A DNA stretch of 64,000 nt from Shewanella sp. Isolate11. GTDB taxonomy: Bacteria > Pseudomonadota > Gammaproteobacteria > Enterobacterales > Shewanellaceae. Made by a program: the position numbers and the translations under genes. Of the stretch, positions 14,700 through 24,147 are shown one piece after another; position 1 is the first letter of the stretch; each line of letters begins with the position of its first letter. The notes beneath the pieces are model-generated. The model saw nothing but the letters and a program-made list of their open reading frames with translations. It did not search any database and had not been told where the DNA came from. The stretch spans positions 26,370-90,369 of the forward strand of contig NZ_JAKEVF010000006.1 of assembly GCF_022398315.1 (NCBI RefSeq). Direction: 5' to 3'.

Positions 14700-16531
14700 T
14701 GCTGCTGTAGCAAAGTGCTGATTTTTGCTTGCACAATATCATCATCGATAGCTTGATCGATCAAAGCATCATCTATGCTGAGCACTATTTTCGTTCGTAA
14801 ATTACGGCTCTGGCGCCCAGTCTTGACGGCTCTCTGAGCTGATGCTTGGCACAGTAGCATAGGGATAACCGCAACTGGACCGTTCGCCAATAAACGTTCA
14901 ACATTTATTTGTGGGCGTTCTTCTGTGATGGCCTCATCGGTAAACAGGCACACTAATTCATTATTAGCTAAGGCTTGATGGATCTGCTGATACGCCGACT
15001 CGAGGCTTGACTCATTTTCAGCGGTATCATCGACGACAATGAGGTCTGTCTCAGAAAAAAGTAATCGCAGCAAAGACGGATTAAGCTGCGAACGACGCAA
15101 CACGAAGCGGATTTTACGACTCGAGGTTGCCAGAACAAATAATGGCGATAGATAACCCATAAATTGACAAACCAAGATGCCCGCCTCGAGCTTTGGCAGC
15201 TTTTCTTCCCCAGAAATCGTTAACTTAAACAAGCTATGACGCAGGAGATAACTGACGAATCGCAGCCTAAATTCAGCGACCTTGTAATATAAAAACAGGC
15301 CAACTAACAGATTCAGCAGAGCTAACAAGATAAATAACTGTAGAATACTCCAGCCCAAGGCTTCCAGCAGCGCCATAGCTAATAACGCCGAACACACCAT
15401 AGATAATGCATTAACAATATTATTGGCAGCAATCGCTTGGGCACACTCTCCTCTTTGGGACCGAGCCTGAATAAAGGCATATAAAGGAACGATAAACAGC
15501 CCACCACTGGCTCCTATCATCAGCAAAGCAAACATCAAATGATAATGTTGAGGCTCACTAATAAAACTAACTATGCCATAAATTGATTCAGGTGAGGCTA
15601 CCGCAGAGGGCACAGCCCAAACCAGATCAAGACCAAAAAACGCTAGTCCCATCAGCCCGAAAGGCAGTAATCCCAGCTCAACATGACCGCAGGAAAGACG
15701 CGAGCTTAATAGTGAGCCCATGGCAATCCCAATGGAAAACAGTGCCAGCAGTAATGACACCACACTGGCATCGGCATGCAAATGCAACTTGGCAAAGTTG
15801 GGAAATTGAGTCAAATATGTCGCGCCAAGAAACCAGAACCAACTAATAGCTACAATCGCCATCCAAATACTGGGCTTGGTTCTCACTTGTTTAATCGTGC
15901 GCCATGTTCCCCAAAAAGGCTTCCAAGGAAGTTTTCTCACGAGCCCTTGTGCCGGCAGCGACGGAATATAGCGACTTGCAACATAACCCAAAAATGATAA
16001 TAACCAGACTAATGCCGCGGCTACTACTGCACCGTCTCGATTAGCAATCAGTAACCCAGCCATTAATGTACCCAGCAAAATTGCTAAAAAAGTGCCAGTC
16101 TCAACCCAAGCATTACCCTTAACTAGCTCATCTTCGAATAAGGCCTGTGGCAATAATGAATACTTCACCGGACCGAAATATGCCGACTGACTACCCATGA
16201 GAAATAACAACAGCAACATCACCAAATAGCTTTGGCTTAATATTGCTATCGTCGCGCAGGACATGATGAACATTTCGAGCAGTTTAAGATTGCGGATTAA
16301 TCTGGCCTTATCCATGTTATCGGCCAACAAGCCCGCATGAGCGGAAAACAAAAAGAAGGGTAAAATAAACACCCCAGCAGCAAGATTCACAAACAGATTA
16401 ACGCCTATCGGTAAAGACTCAACCTGACTATAAGTCACCATAAGCAACAATATATTCTTATAAATATTGTCATTTAATGCGCCCAAACATTGGGTCACGA
16501 AATAGGGTAAAAAACGTCTGGTTAACAACAT
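14696..16531 (-). CDS. LplT-like MFS transporter fused to a degenerate acyltransferase domain
   Basis: Residues 1 to about 410 form a 12-span major facilitator of the LplT type (lysophospholipid flippase), starting [20 protein letters not shown], with the [11 protein letters not shown] signature near residue 118. Residues about 430-611 resemble a PlsC/Aas acyltransferase: [14 protein letters not shown], then the position of the usual N-H-x-x-x-x-D motif, which here reads [10 protein letters not shown], so the catalytic His and Asp are both absent. E. coli Aas and LplT are separate proteins, and fused forms exist in other bacteria. The acyltransferase part is therefore probably non-catalytic, perhaps a lipid-binding or structural domain. 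Confidence 0.85.
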   Translation of the reverse strand: MLLTRRFLPYFVTQCLGALNDNIYKNILLLMVTYSQVESLPIGVNLFVNLAAGVFILPFFLFSAHAGLLADNMDKARLIRNLKLLEMFIMSCATIAILSQSYLVMLLLLFLMGSQSAYFGPVKYSLLPQALFEDELVKGNAWVETGTFLAILLGTLMAGLLIANRDGAVVAAALVWLLSFLGYVASRYIPSLPAQGLVRKLPWKPFWGTWRTIKQVRTKPSIWMAIVAISWFWFLGATYLTQFPNFAKLHLHADASVVSLLLALFSIGIAMGSLLSSRLSCGHVELGLLPFGLMGLAFFGLDLVWAVPSAVASPESIYGIVSFISEPQHYHLMFALLMIGASGGLFIVPLYAFIQARSQRGECAQAIAANNIVNALSMVCSALLAMALLEALGWSILQLFILLALLNLLVGLFLYYKVAEFRLRFVSYLLRHSLFKLTISGEEKLPKLEAGILVCQFMGYLSPLFVLATSSRKIRFVLRRSQLNPSLLRLLFSETDLIVVDDTAENESSLESAYQQIHQALANNELVCLFTDEAITEERPQINVERLLANGPVAVIPMLLCQASAQRAVKTGRQSRNLRTKIVLSIDDALIDQAIDDDIVQAKISTLLQQH

Positions 16532-16554
16532 GTCCGTCTGTGTATTTCCAATTG

Positions 16555-17043
16555 TTAATATTTAAGCACTGAATTTATTAACTGGCTTTTTCGGTCATAA
16601 CACATCAGCACCCGAGGCTCCCCAACACCAAAGTAATCCGCCTCAAGATCCTGCTCGGTAAAACCTAAGGCCAAATACAGTTGTTTAGCCGGATTAGTCG
16701 GTGCAACCGTCAGCTTTACTTGAGTGACCGAGTCCGGCAGATTATTAAGCGCAGTTGTGATTAAGCGTTTACCTAACCCTTGTCCTTGATACTGAGAATC
16801 CACTGCCACAGACAATATTCAGCCACAATCGCTTTGCTCACTTGTGGTCATTAACAGATAACCTAACACGATTTGCTCGCCATCGAGCGCCACCCAAAAG
16901 CCTTTTGGCCAACAATCGAAACTCTGGCGAAAGAAGAAATCGGGGTAACAATGATCACCAAAACAGCGCTGCTCTAGTCGATATACGGCATCAAGCTGAT
17001 GCTTACCGACAGCACAAATGGTTATTGCCCCAGGGTTATTCAC
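16555..17043 (-). pseudogene. GNAT N-acetyltransferase interrupted by one in-frame TGA
   Basis: The two halves lie in the same reading frame, separated by a single TGA (16819-16821). The first runs from a GTG start overlapping the cysQ stop (MNNPGAITICAVGK) through LEQRCFGD and GYLLMTT. The second continues ILSVAVDSQYQGQGLGKRL, the acetyl-CoA-binding Q/R-x-x-G-x-G/A loop, and ends in a normal C-terminal YLALGFTEQD. Together they make a 162-codon RimI-like acetyltransferase. The codon at the TGA is flanked by Gly and Ile and was probably TGG (Trp). A nonsense mutation is the simplest reading. Readthrough or selenocysteine is unlikely because no SECIS-like hairpin is seen just downstream. Confidence 0.8.
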
Positions 17044-17848
17044 TGATCAGTAGCTCATCCCAAGCTAATTGAGGTGACCCCACTACGATAAAATTGGGGT
17101 TTTCTAGAGTTTCACGCTCATTGTAGCTCAGCGGCTGCAACTCTAAATCCATCACCTGACCGCCAGCCTCTTCGATAATGATCTGCGCGGCGCCAGTATC
17201 CCACTCACCTGTCGGCCCAATACGTACATAACAATCGGCACGACCTTCGGCCACCAGACAACTTTTTAATGCAGCCCCACCTAAGACAATCAGTTCACAA
17301 TGGCTGTTGCGATTAAACAATTTTAAAACTGAATGAGGATCTTGACGACGACTGACCGCTAAACGCAGTGAAGGCGTATCATCCGGCGTTAACTGACGGC
17401 TACAGATCCTCAGCTCGCCTTTATCTGAACGTTTATAAGCTCCTAGCCCAGCAATGGCGTAATAGATCACCTCAGTCATCGGCACATAAACAATTCCCAT
17501 AACCGGACGATTATGTTCAACCAAGGCGATGATCACCGAAAAATCACCACTTCCGGCAATAAACTCTCCGGTACCGTCTAAAGGGTCGACCAGCCAATAA
17601 CGTTGCCACTGGCTACGCTGCTCGAAAGGAATATCGGCGTCTTCTTCGGAAAGAATGGGGATATCAGGAGTAAGCGTTTTTAATGCTGAAGTAATGATAT
17701 TGTGGGCGGTGAGATCCGCAGAAGTCACAGGCGTATTATCTGATTTAACCTCTTTTTTAAAACTGCCTTTGAGGTAAATATCTTTAATCGCGACGCCTGC
17801 TTCAACGGCAATTGAGATAGCCTGCTCCACATAATCTTCTGGGTTCAT
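17036..17848 (-). CDS. cysQ: 3'(2'),5'-bisphosphate nucleotidase CysQ
   Basis: CysQ removes the 3'-phosphate of adenosine 3',5'-bisphosphate, a by-product of sulfate assimilation, giving AMP. The 270-residue protein shows the inositol-monophosphatase-fold metal sites: the LSEEDAD acidic pair (about residues 67-73), VDPLDGTGEF (about 88-97) and EWDTGAAQII near residue 216. The ATG at 17848 follows GGAG. It is downstream of nudE on the same strand, with yrfG divergent, the usual Shewanella/enteric grouping. Confidence 0.94.
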   Translation of the reverse strand: MNPEDYVEQAISIAVEAGVAIKDIYLKGSFKKEVKSDNTPVTSADLTAHNIITSALKTLTPDIPILSEEDADIPFEQRSQWQRYWLVDPLDGTGEFIAGSGDFSVIIALVEHNRPVMGIVYVPMTEVIYYAIAGLGAYKRSDKGELRICSRQLTPDDTPSLRLAVSRRQDPHSVLKLFNRNSHCELIVLGGAALKSCLVAEGRADCYVRIGPTGEWDTGAAQIIIEEAGGQVMDLELQPLSYNERETLENPNFIVVGSPQLAWDELLISE

Positions 17849-17901
17849 CACAACTCCAACAACTTAAAAACAGCCAATGTCGATATAATAACTTGTATTT
17901 A

Positions 17902-18447
17902 TTACTTTAGTTTTAGATGTTTCTGAGCTAAAAACAAGGCACTAACACTTCTCGATTCAGAAAAATCTTGCTCAGATAGCAGCTCGAACCATTGAGATAA
18001 GGGCCAGCTAACCAACTCTATTGGCTCAGGTTCATCACCTTCTAAGCGGCTTTCATACAAATCTTCGGCGACAAAAATCTGCATCTTACTGGCAAAATAA
18101 CCCGGTGCCAGACTCAGCTCCATAAGATGAGTTAACTTTTTAGCACCATAGCCTATCTCTTCTTGTAGCTCTCGATTCGCGGCTTCGATCGCGGTTTCAC
18201 CGGGATCGACTAAGCCTTTAGGAAAGCCCAATTCGTAACTGTGAGTGCCCGCGGCATACTCGCGGCCAAGAAGCAAATTATCGCCTAATACGGGTACAAC
18301 CATAACGGCACCGCGATTATTGCCTTTCATACGCTCATATTGACGCTCAACCTGATTTGAAAATTTCAGATGCACTTGTTCAATCTGAAACAGACGACTC
18401 TGAGCAACCACTTCGGTATGTAAAATTTCTGGCTTCTTGTCCGACAT
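17902..18447 (-). CDS. nudE: ADP compounds hydrolase NudE
   Basis: This 181-residue Nudix hydrolase cleaves ADP-ribose, NADH and diadenosine compounds to AMP products. The Nudix box GLVDPGETAIEAANRELQEE (about residues 84-103) is complete, with the Glu metal ligands in REL-x-EE. The start at 18447 (MSDKKPEIL) matches the family and has CAGGGA upstream. It is divergent from yrfG and overlaps no other frame in conflict. Confidence 0.93.
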   Translation of the reverse strand: MSDKKPEILHTEVVAQSRLFQIEQVHLKFSNQVERQYERMKGNNRGAVMVVPVLGDNLLLGREYAAGTHSYELGFPKGLVDPGETAIEAANRELQEEIGYGAKKLTHLMELSLAPGYFASKMQIFVAEDLYESRLEGDEPEPIELVSWPLSQWFELLSEQDFSESRSVSALFLAQKHLKLK

Positions 18448-18544
18448 GAATGTCCCTGATAAAAATGGCATTTGCTTCACCACTCAATCTTACTATGATG
18501 TGCTTAATCCACAACTCCGACTATGGAATTTTTTCACACCCTAT

Positions 18545-19213
18545 ATGTTTCCTTGGAATAACATAGATACTGTGCTGCTAGATATGGACGGCACACTACT
18601 CGACTTACACTTCGACAATCATTTCTGGTTGAGTGTGGTACCACAAACCCTGAGCCAGCAATTACGGATACCGCTGCAGCAAGCACATGATCGAGTCGAA
18701 GCCGCCTACGAAAAAGTGTTTGGTACCCTCAGCTGGTACTGCCTAGATTATTGGACTGAAGAGTTACAACTGGATATCACCGCCCTGCATCGCACTATTG
18801 TTGACAGAATTCAGATGCGTCAAGACAGCATGCCATTTCTGTTAGCTCTGGGCGATGTGGGTAAATCTCGCATCTTAGTCACTAATGCTCATCCAAAAAG
18901 CTTAGCGCTCAAGTTGGAACACACTGAGCTGGAAACGGGTCTGGATCATATTCTCTCCAGCCATGAAACGGGTTTCGCCAAAGAGGACCCAGAGTTTTGG
19001 CTAGCGCTTTTTAGTCGCTTTGAAATAATCCCCAGTCGCTGTCTATTTATCGATGACAGTGAAGCCATCTTACATGCAGCCAAAAGAGCCGGTGTAGGTT
19101 ATCTGTTAGGGATCAGTAATCCTGACAGCCAGAAATCCCACAAAACCTTTACCGACTTTCCTGCCATCGATGACTATCACCAATTACTGACACAACTTCA
19201 AACTAACCAATAG
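18545..19213 (+). CDS. yrfG: GMP/IMP nucleotidase YrfG (HAD family)
   Basis: This 222-residue HAD-superfamily phosphatase has the same length as E. coli YrfG. Motif I is LLDMDGTLLDLHFDN (about residues 11-25) with both catalytic aspartates; motif II lies in ILVTNAHPK (about 116-124); the C-terminal motif is CLFIDDSEAIL (about 176-186). It dephosphorylates purine mononucleotides and is divergent from nudE. The ATG at 18545 gives the family N-terminus; a longer upstream frame overlaps nudE and is not used. Confidence 0.92.
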   Translation: MFPWNNIDTVLLDMDGTLLDLHFDNHFWLSVVPQTLSQQLRIPLQQAHDRVEAAYEKVFGTLSWYCLDYWTEELQLDITALHRTIVDRIQMRQDSMPFLLALGDVGKSRILVTNAHPKSLALKLEHTELETGLDHILSSHETGFAKEDPEFWLALFSRFEIIPSRCLFIDDSEAILHAAKRAGVGYLLGISNPDSQKSHKTFTDFPAIDDYHQLLTQLQTNQ

Positions 19214-19288
19214 GTTAGGTAAATATTTATCAGTAAAGTCGTTATCAGAGCGACAAAAACTTGGTTAATACTTGCACTGCATAAAATA

Positions 19289-19323
19289 CTGTATATACTA
19301 ACAGTTACTGTATGGAAAGACAG
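19289..19323 (+). promoter_or_regulatory. Two SOS boxes upstream of lexA
   Basis: CTGTATATACTAACAG (19289-19304) and CTGTATGGAAAGACAG (19308-19323) both fit the CTG-N10-CAG LexA consensus and end 8 bases before the lexA ATG. The double site is typical of autoregulated lexA promoters. Confidence 0.95.
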
Positions 19324-19331
19324 GATAAGTA

Positions 19332-19949
19332 ATGAGACCCTTAACCCCAAGACAAGCTGAGATTTTAGATCTCATCAAACGTAACATTGCCGAAACGGGT
19401 ATGCCGCCGACTCGAGCCGAAATTGCTCGCCGTTTAGGTTTTAAAAGCGCAAATGCCGCCGAAGAACATTTAAAGGCATTAGCAAAAAAAGGCTGTATCG
19501 AAATCATGCCCGGCACTTCTCGAGGCATCAAATTAACTCAAGAAGATGAAGTCGAAGAGTTAGGCCTGCCGCTTATTGGCCAAGTCGCCGCAGGAGAACC
19601 TATCCTTGCCCAAGAGCATGTAGAGCAACACTACCAAGTTGACCCGAACATGTTCAGACCCAGCGCGGATTTTCTTCTACGTGTACGTGGTGACAGTATG
19701 AAAGATATTGGCATCCTCGAAGGAGACTTACTCGCAGTACATAAAGTGGAGCAGGCTCGAAATGGCCAAGTTGTTGTTGCCCGTGTAGAAGATGATGTCA
19801 CGGTAAAGCGTTTCGAAAAGAAAGGCAGTACTGTCTATCTGCATGCAGAGAATGAAGAGTATTCCCCTATCGTCGTTGACCTCGCAACCCAAAGCTTAAG
19901 TATTGAAGGATTGGCTGTTGGTGTAATTCGAAATGGAGATTGGCAATGA
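19332..19949 (+). CDS. lexA: LexA, SOS repressor
   Basis: The 205-residue protein has an N-terminal winged helix-turn-helix ([23 protein letters not shown], two parts within residues 25-47) and a C-terminal S24 autoprotease domain. The cleavage bond Ala87-Gly88 lies in GQVAAGEP, the catalytic Ser122 in RGDSMKD, and Lys159 in DDVTVKRF. RecA filaments trigger self-cleavage and derepression. Two SOS boxes precede it. sulA overlaps its stop codon, so this operon encodes both the repressor and a division inhibitor. Confidence 0.98.
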   Translation: MRPLTPRQAEILDLIKRNIAETGMPPTRAEIARRLGFKSANAAEEHLKALAKKGCIEIMPGTSRGIKLTQEDEVEELGLPLIGQVAAGEPILAQEHVEQHYQVDPNMFRPSADFLLRVRGDSMKDIGILEGDLLAVHKVEQARNGQVVVARVEDDVTVKRFEKKGSTVYLHAENEEYSPIVVDLATQSLSIEGLAVGVIRNGDWQ

Positions 19950-20449
19950 ACAACTTAATCGGTAATGCACCGCGTCATCCGGGTTTATGGGTAGACATGG
20001 ACAATCAACTCAAGTCTGCTTCTCAACATACAGTGACTAGTGTATCCAGTGCGACGCAAGGTAAGAAAGAGCTGCAGGCACTGACACCACAATTAGCCAG
20101 ATTAAGCCAACAAGGCCAATGGGTGGTTCTCATTAGCCCGCCGAATATTGGCTATAAACAGATGTTAGCCGATGCCGGTGTACGCATGGATCGTATTCTT
20201 TTGGTACACACTAAAGATGAAGTGGAAGCTATGTGGGCCATGGAAAAAGCGCTCACCAGTGGAACCTCTAGCGCCGTCATTAGCTGGACTCAATCGCTTG
20301 ATGCCAGAGATAACCGCCGCTTACAACTGGTCGCCAAAAGTTCTCGTGCACTCGGTTTAGTTATCGAAGGTGATAAGCCACATATAGCGACTCACCTACA
20401 ACAAGAGATGAACTTACCACCAGCAACACACTTCAGCGCTTATCACTAA
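19946..20449 (+). CDS. sulA: Cell division inhibitor SulA
   Basis: This 167-residue SulA-family protein reads [18 protein letters not shown] and [16 protein letters not shown] in the FtsZ-binding core. SulA blocks FtsZ polymerisation during the SOS response. The ATG overlaps the lexA stop (ATGA), so both are controlled by the SOS boxes upstream; lexA-sulA is also the arrangement in Pseudomonas and relatives. An intrinsic terminator follows. Confidence 0.9.
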   Translation: MNNLIGNAPRHPGLWVDMDNQLKSASQHTVTSVSSATQGKKELQALTPQLARLSQQGQWVVLISPPNIGYKQMLADAGVRMDRILLVHTKDEVEAMWAMEKALTSGTSSAVISWTQSLDARDNRRLQLVAKSSRALGLVIEGDKPHIATHLQQEMNLPPATHFSAYH

Positions 20450-20471
20450 TCCTCGCATCTCTTTCCATACA

Positions 20472-20493
20472 AAAGCCCCGTAAGGGGCTTTTT
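20472..20493 (+). terminator. Intrinsic terminator after sulA
   Basis: AAAAGCCCC, GTAA and GGGGCTTTTT form a stem and T-run 23 bases after the sulA stop. Confidence 0.9.
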
Positions 20494-20842
20494 AGTCACT
20501 ATTTTATTTGTAGATATTTAACTAAAGTGATCTTGATCAATATTTGAACACAGATTAAGTTAGTAACAGATATCAACGATTATTTGTTATATCCGAACAA
20601 TTTAGTTGTCGGCTTTTCACGGTGAACACCTGTACATCCTCGCCAAACGAAGCTGAAATTCGCCTGATATATTCAGCCGTAAGTGCAAGTGTGGACATCA
20701 GTAGCAATAACAATATATACACCACCAGCGCACTTTGAAGTCATCGTTGCTTTTTTGGGAACTGAAGAGTTTGCATAGAGCAGAGACATACTGTGTGGCT
20801 CTTCTTTGTAGTTGCCTTCGCAATTGACAGAGGAGAAGTCTA
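20494..20842 (+). promoter_or_regulatory. Upstream region of the cytochrome oxidase operon with an FNR-like site
   Basis: GTGATCTTGATCAA (20527-20540) matches the FNR/EtrA consensus TTGAT-N4-ATCAA at 9 of 10 positions. The 300 bases that follow hold no convincing gene on either strand, and a GAGGAGAAG ribosome site ends the region at 20830-20838. An oxygen-responsive regulator here would suit an aerobic terminal oxidase. Confidence 0.5.
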
Positions 20843-21964
20843 GTGAAGCAATTGTTGTATTGTTTGCTGGCGTTATTGTACACGCCGAACCTGTTAGCAA
20901 CCGATATGCCCCTAAATATGACCAAAGGGGTAACAGAGATCAGCGGCAGAGTGTTTGGACTGCACATGACGATCTTTTATATCTGTTGTGCCATCGGTGT
21001 CGTTGTGTTTGGCGTGATGATCTATTCCATCATTAACCACAGACGTTCAAAAGGTGCCGTCGCCTCCAATTTCCACGAAAGTACCAAAGTGGAAATAGCT
21101 TGGACCATTATCCCCTTTGTTATCTTAATTATTATGGCGATTCCCGCCACTAAGACCCTCATCGCCATGGAAGACCCTAGCGATGCCGATCTCACGATCA
21201 AAATTACCGGCTCACAATGGAAATGGCATTACAGCTATTTCGATAAGGACATCGAATTTTATAGTTTACTCACCACCCCAAGAGAACAAATAGAAGGTAC
21301 CGAGAGCAAAGGCGAACACTATTTACTTGAGGTCGATAAGCCGCTGGTGTTGCCAGTAAATAAGAAAGTCCGCTTCTTGATGACCTCGGAAGATGTGATC
21401 CATTCATGGTGGGTTCCCGCCTTCGCAGTTAAGAAAGATGCTAACCCTGGCTTTATCAACGAGGCATGGACACGCATAGATAAACCAGGAACTTATCGCG
21501 GACAATGCGCAGAACTGTGCGGTAAAGATCATGGCTTTATGCCCATAGTAGTCGAAGTACTAAGTGAAGCAGATTTTGATATCTGGGTTGAAGAGCAAAA
21601 ACAACAAGCCAATACTGCCGCTGCTCAAGCAGAAGCAGCACTCGGCCAAACCCTTTCCATGGAAGAATTGATGCAACAAGGCGAACAAATTTATATGGCG
21701 AGATGCGCCGCTTGCCACCAGCCAAATGGAATGGGTCTGCAAGGTGTATTCCCCGCCCTAAAAGCCAGCCCGGTTGCCACAGGTCCTATTGATGCCCACT
21801 TGGAAATAGTACTTCACGGCACAGCTGGCACTGCGATGCAAGCCTTCGCTAATCAATTAAGTGCACAAGAACTCGCCGCTGTTATTACCTATGAGCGTAA
21901 CGCTTGGGGTAACAATACCGGCGATACCGTTCAAGCTGCCGATGTGAATCAACATGGAAAATAG
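20843..21964 (+). CDS. coxB: Cytochrome c oxidase subunit II with cytochrome c domain
   Basis: The 373-residue membrane protein has a signal peptide, two membrane spans (about residues 42-64 and 86-104) and a periplasmic CuA cupredoxin domain whose ligands are His187, Cys222, Glu224, Cys226, His230 and Met233. The C-terminal extension contains a covalent haem site CAACH (288-292), so it is a caa3-type subunit. It accepts electrons from soluble cytochrome c and passes them to CuA and haem a. It starts with GTG after GAGGAG and is first in a long operon with coxA, ctaG and coxC. Confidence 0.96.
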   Translation: MKQLLYCLLALLYTPNLLATDMPLNMTKGVTEISGRVFGLHMTIFYICCAIGVVVFGVMIYSIINHRRSKGAVASNFHESTKVEIAWTIIPFVILIIMAIPATKTLIAMEDPSDADLTIKITGSQWKWHYSYFDKDIEFYSLLTTPREQIEGTESKGEHYLLEVDKPLVLPVNKKVRFLMTSEDVIHSWWVPAFAVKKDANPGFINEAWTRIDKPGTYRGQCAELCGKDHGFMPIVVEVLSEADFDIWVEEQKQQANTAAAQAEAALGQTLSMEELMQQGEQIYMARCAACHQPNGMGLQGVFPALKASPVATGPIDAHLEIVLHGTAGTAMQAFANQLSAQELAAVITYERNAWGNNTGDTVQAADVNQHGK

Positions 21965-21973
21965 GGAGGCATT

Positions 21974-23575
21974 ATGAATGCAATAACGCGTGAACAAAAT
22001 ATCGATGCCACTCAAGTTGATGCTCACCACGAGGCACATCCAACGGGCATAAAACGCTGGCTATTTACTACAAACCATAAAGACATTGGCACGCTCTACC
22101 TTTGGTTCAGTTTCATTATGTTCCTTATCGGCGGGGCGATGGCTATGGTCATTCGCGCCGAGCTATTTCAGCCAGGATTACAGCTGGTAGAGCCGAACTT
22201 CTTTAATCAGATGACCACAGTGCATGGTTTGATCATGGTCTTTGGTGCGGTAATGCCAGCCTTTACTGGGCTGGCAAACTGGTTAATCCCAATGATGATT
22301 GGCGCGCCGGACATGGCGCTACCAAGAATGAACAACTGGAGCTTTTGGATTTTACCTTTTGCCTTCGCCATTCTCTTGAGCTCATTATTTATGGAGGGTG
22401 GTGGGCCTAACTTTGGTTGGACTTTCTATGCCCCACTCTCCACAACCTATAGCCCGGACAGTACAGCCTTATTTGTCTTTGCCATTCATATCATGGGGAT
22501 CAGCTCAATCATGGGCGCAATCAACGTGGTGGTTACCATAGTCAATATGCGAGCGCCGGGAATGACCTGGATGAAGCTGCCGCTCTTTGTGTGGACTTGG
22601 CTAATCACCGCATTCCTGCTAATTGCCGTGATGCCCGTACTCGCTGGTACAGTCACTATGGTATTAACCGATAAATACTTCGGCACCAGTTTCTTTGATG
22701 CCGCGGGCGGTGGCGATCCTGTGATGTTCCAGCATATATTCTGGTTCTTCGGTCATCCCGAAGTTTACATCATGATATTGCCTTCATTCGGTATCATTTC
22801 GGCAATTATTCCCGCATTTAGCCGTAAACCACTCTTCGGTTATGCCTCCATGGTATACGCAACAGCGAGTATCGCAATTTTGTCATTCTTGGTATGGGCT
22901 CACCACATGTTTACCACAGGGATGCCAGTATTTGCCGAGCTGTTCTTCATGTATTGCACCATGTTGATTGCTGTTCCAACCGGCGTGAAAGTATTTAACT
23001 GGGTCGCGACACTTTGGCGTGGTTCACTCACTTTTGAAACGCCGATGTTATTCGCACTGGCATTTATTATCTTGTTCACTATAGGCGGCTTCTCTGGCTT
23101 GATGCTAGCCATCACTCCTGTGGATTTCCAATATCACGACACTTACTTCGTGGTGGCTCATTTCCATTATGTATTAGTGACTGGTGCCATCTTCTCGATT
23201 ATGGCTGCGGCCTATTATTGGCTACCTAAATGGACGGGGCATATGTATGACGAGAAACTCGGTAAGATCCACTTCTGGTGCTCGGTCATCTCCGTCAACG
23301 TGCTATTTTTCCCTATGCATTTCTTGGGGTTAGCTGGTATGCCAAGACGTATTCCCGACTACGCGATTCAATTTGCCGATGTAAATCAAATTGTGTCTAT
23401 TGGCGGGTTTGCTTTTGGTCTATCACAGCTAATCTTCTTGGCAGTAGTGATCAAATGTATAAGAGGTGGAGAAAAAGCGCCGGCCAAACCTTGGGATGGC
23501 TCAGAGGGACTGGAATGGACCATCCCCAGCCCGGCACCTTATCATTCATTCTCTACGCCTCCCGAGGTGAAATAG
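21974..23575 (+). CDS. coxA: Cytochrome c oxidase subunit I
   Basis: This 533-residue, 12-span catalytic subunit reduces O2 to water at a haem a3-CuB centre and pumps protons. Visible landmarks are TVHGLIMVFGAVMP with the haem a His (about residue 74), HIFWFFGHPEVYIMILPSFG with the CuB His-Tyr pair (about 252-271), the AHHMFTTGMP CuB histidines (about 304-313) and DTYFVVAHFHYVLVTGA with the haem ligands (about 386-402). GGGAGG precedes the ATG. It follows coxB by 9 bases and leads to ctaG. Confidence 0.98.
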   Translation: MNAITREQNIDATQVDAHHEAHPTGIKRWLFTTNHKDIGTLYLWFSFIMFLIGGAMAMVIRAELFQPGLQLVEPNFFNQMTTVHGLIMVFGAVMPAFTGLANWLIPMMIGAPDMALPRMNNWSFWILPFAFAILLSSLFMEGGGPNFGWTFYAPLSTTYSPDSTALFVFAIHIMGISSIMGAINVVVTIVNMRAPGMTWMKLPLFVWTWLITAFLLIAVMPVLAGTVTMVLTDKYFGTSFFDAAGGGDPVMFQHIFWFFGHPEVYIMILPSFGIISAIIPAFSRKPLFGYASMVYATASIAILSFLVWAHHMFTTGMPVFAELFFMYCTMLIAVPTGVKVFNWVATLWRGSLTFETPMLFALAFIILFTIGGFSGLMLAITPVDFQYHDTYFVVAHFHYVLVTGAIFSIMAAAYYWLPKWTGHMYDEKLGKIHFWCSVISVNVLFFPMHFLGLAGMPRRIPDYAIQFADVNQIVSIGGFAFGLSQLIFLAVVIKCIRGGEKAPAKPWDGSEGLEWTIPSPAPYHSFSTPPEVK

Positions 23576-23577
23576 CA

Positions 23578-24147
23578 ATGAACCAACCAAGTGTAAAATC
23601 GAATCGAAAACTGATCTTGTGGCTTATTTCGGGGTCAGTGGGTATGTTCGGCTTCGGTTTTGCCTTGGTACCACTCTACGATGTGCTGTGTCAGCAGTTA
23701 GGTATCAATGGCAAAACCCAGTCAACGGCGACCATTTATGAACCTATGACAATCGACACATCACGTACAGTGACGGTGGAGTTCATAGCACAAACCCAAC
23801 AGAATATGCCGTGGAAATTTACTCCTGAAGTGAACCAAATCCAGGTTCATCCCGGAGAATTAATCCGCACTAACTTCAATGCTAAGAACCTCTCATTAGC
23901 CCTTACTGTCGGACAAGCCATACCCTCGGTTTCCCCCGGTCAAGGTGCGGCTTATTTCCACAAGACTGAGTGTTTCTGCTTTAACCAGCAGCTGTTAGAA
24001 GCAAATGCCGATGCGCAGCTACCGTTAATCTTTTATGTCGATCCCGACCTACCTGAATCGATATCGACGCTGACACTTTCCTATACTCTCTACAATATCA
24101 CCGATAAGGGATACGTTGGTGCTGTTGAACAAGGAGCAGCAAAATGA
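23578..24147 (+). CDS. ctaG: Cytochrome c oxidase assembly protein CtaG (Cox11)
   Basis: Cox11/CtaG inserts copper into the CuB site of subunit I. The 189-residue protein has one N-terminal membrane span (LWLISGSVGMFGFGFALVPL) followed by YDVLCQQLG and the copper-binding ECFCFNQQ motif (about residues 135-142). The ATG at 23578, two bases after the coxA stop, is preferred to an in-frame codon 300 bases earlier within coxA. The coxC start overlaps its stop. Confidence 0.95.
   Translation: MNQPSVKSNRKLILWLISGSVGMFGFGFALVPLYDVLCQQLGINGKTQSTATIYEPMTIDTSRTVTVEFIAQTQQNMPWKFTPEVNQIQVHPGELIRTNFNAKNLSLALTVGQAIPSVSPGQGAAYFHKTECFCFNQQLLEANADAQLPLIFYVDPDLPESISTLTLSYTLYNITDKGYVGAVEQGAAK

Noticed and set aside
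16816..16860. Selenocysteine codon with SECIS for the GNAT gene
   Set aside because: No stable hairpin with a suitable loop is seen right after the TGA, and Trp to stop is a one-base change.
23278..23577. 100-residue N-terminal extension of ctaG
   Set aside because: It overlaps coxA in another frame and is not similar to Cox11; the ATG at 23578 gives the normal membrane anchor.
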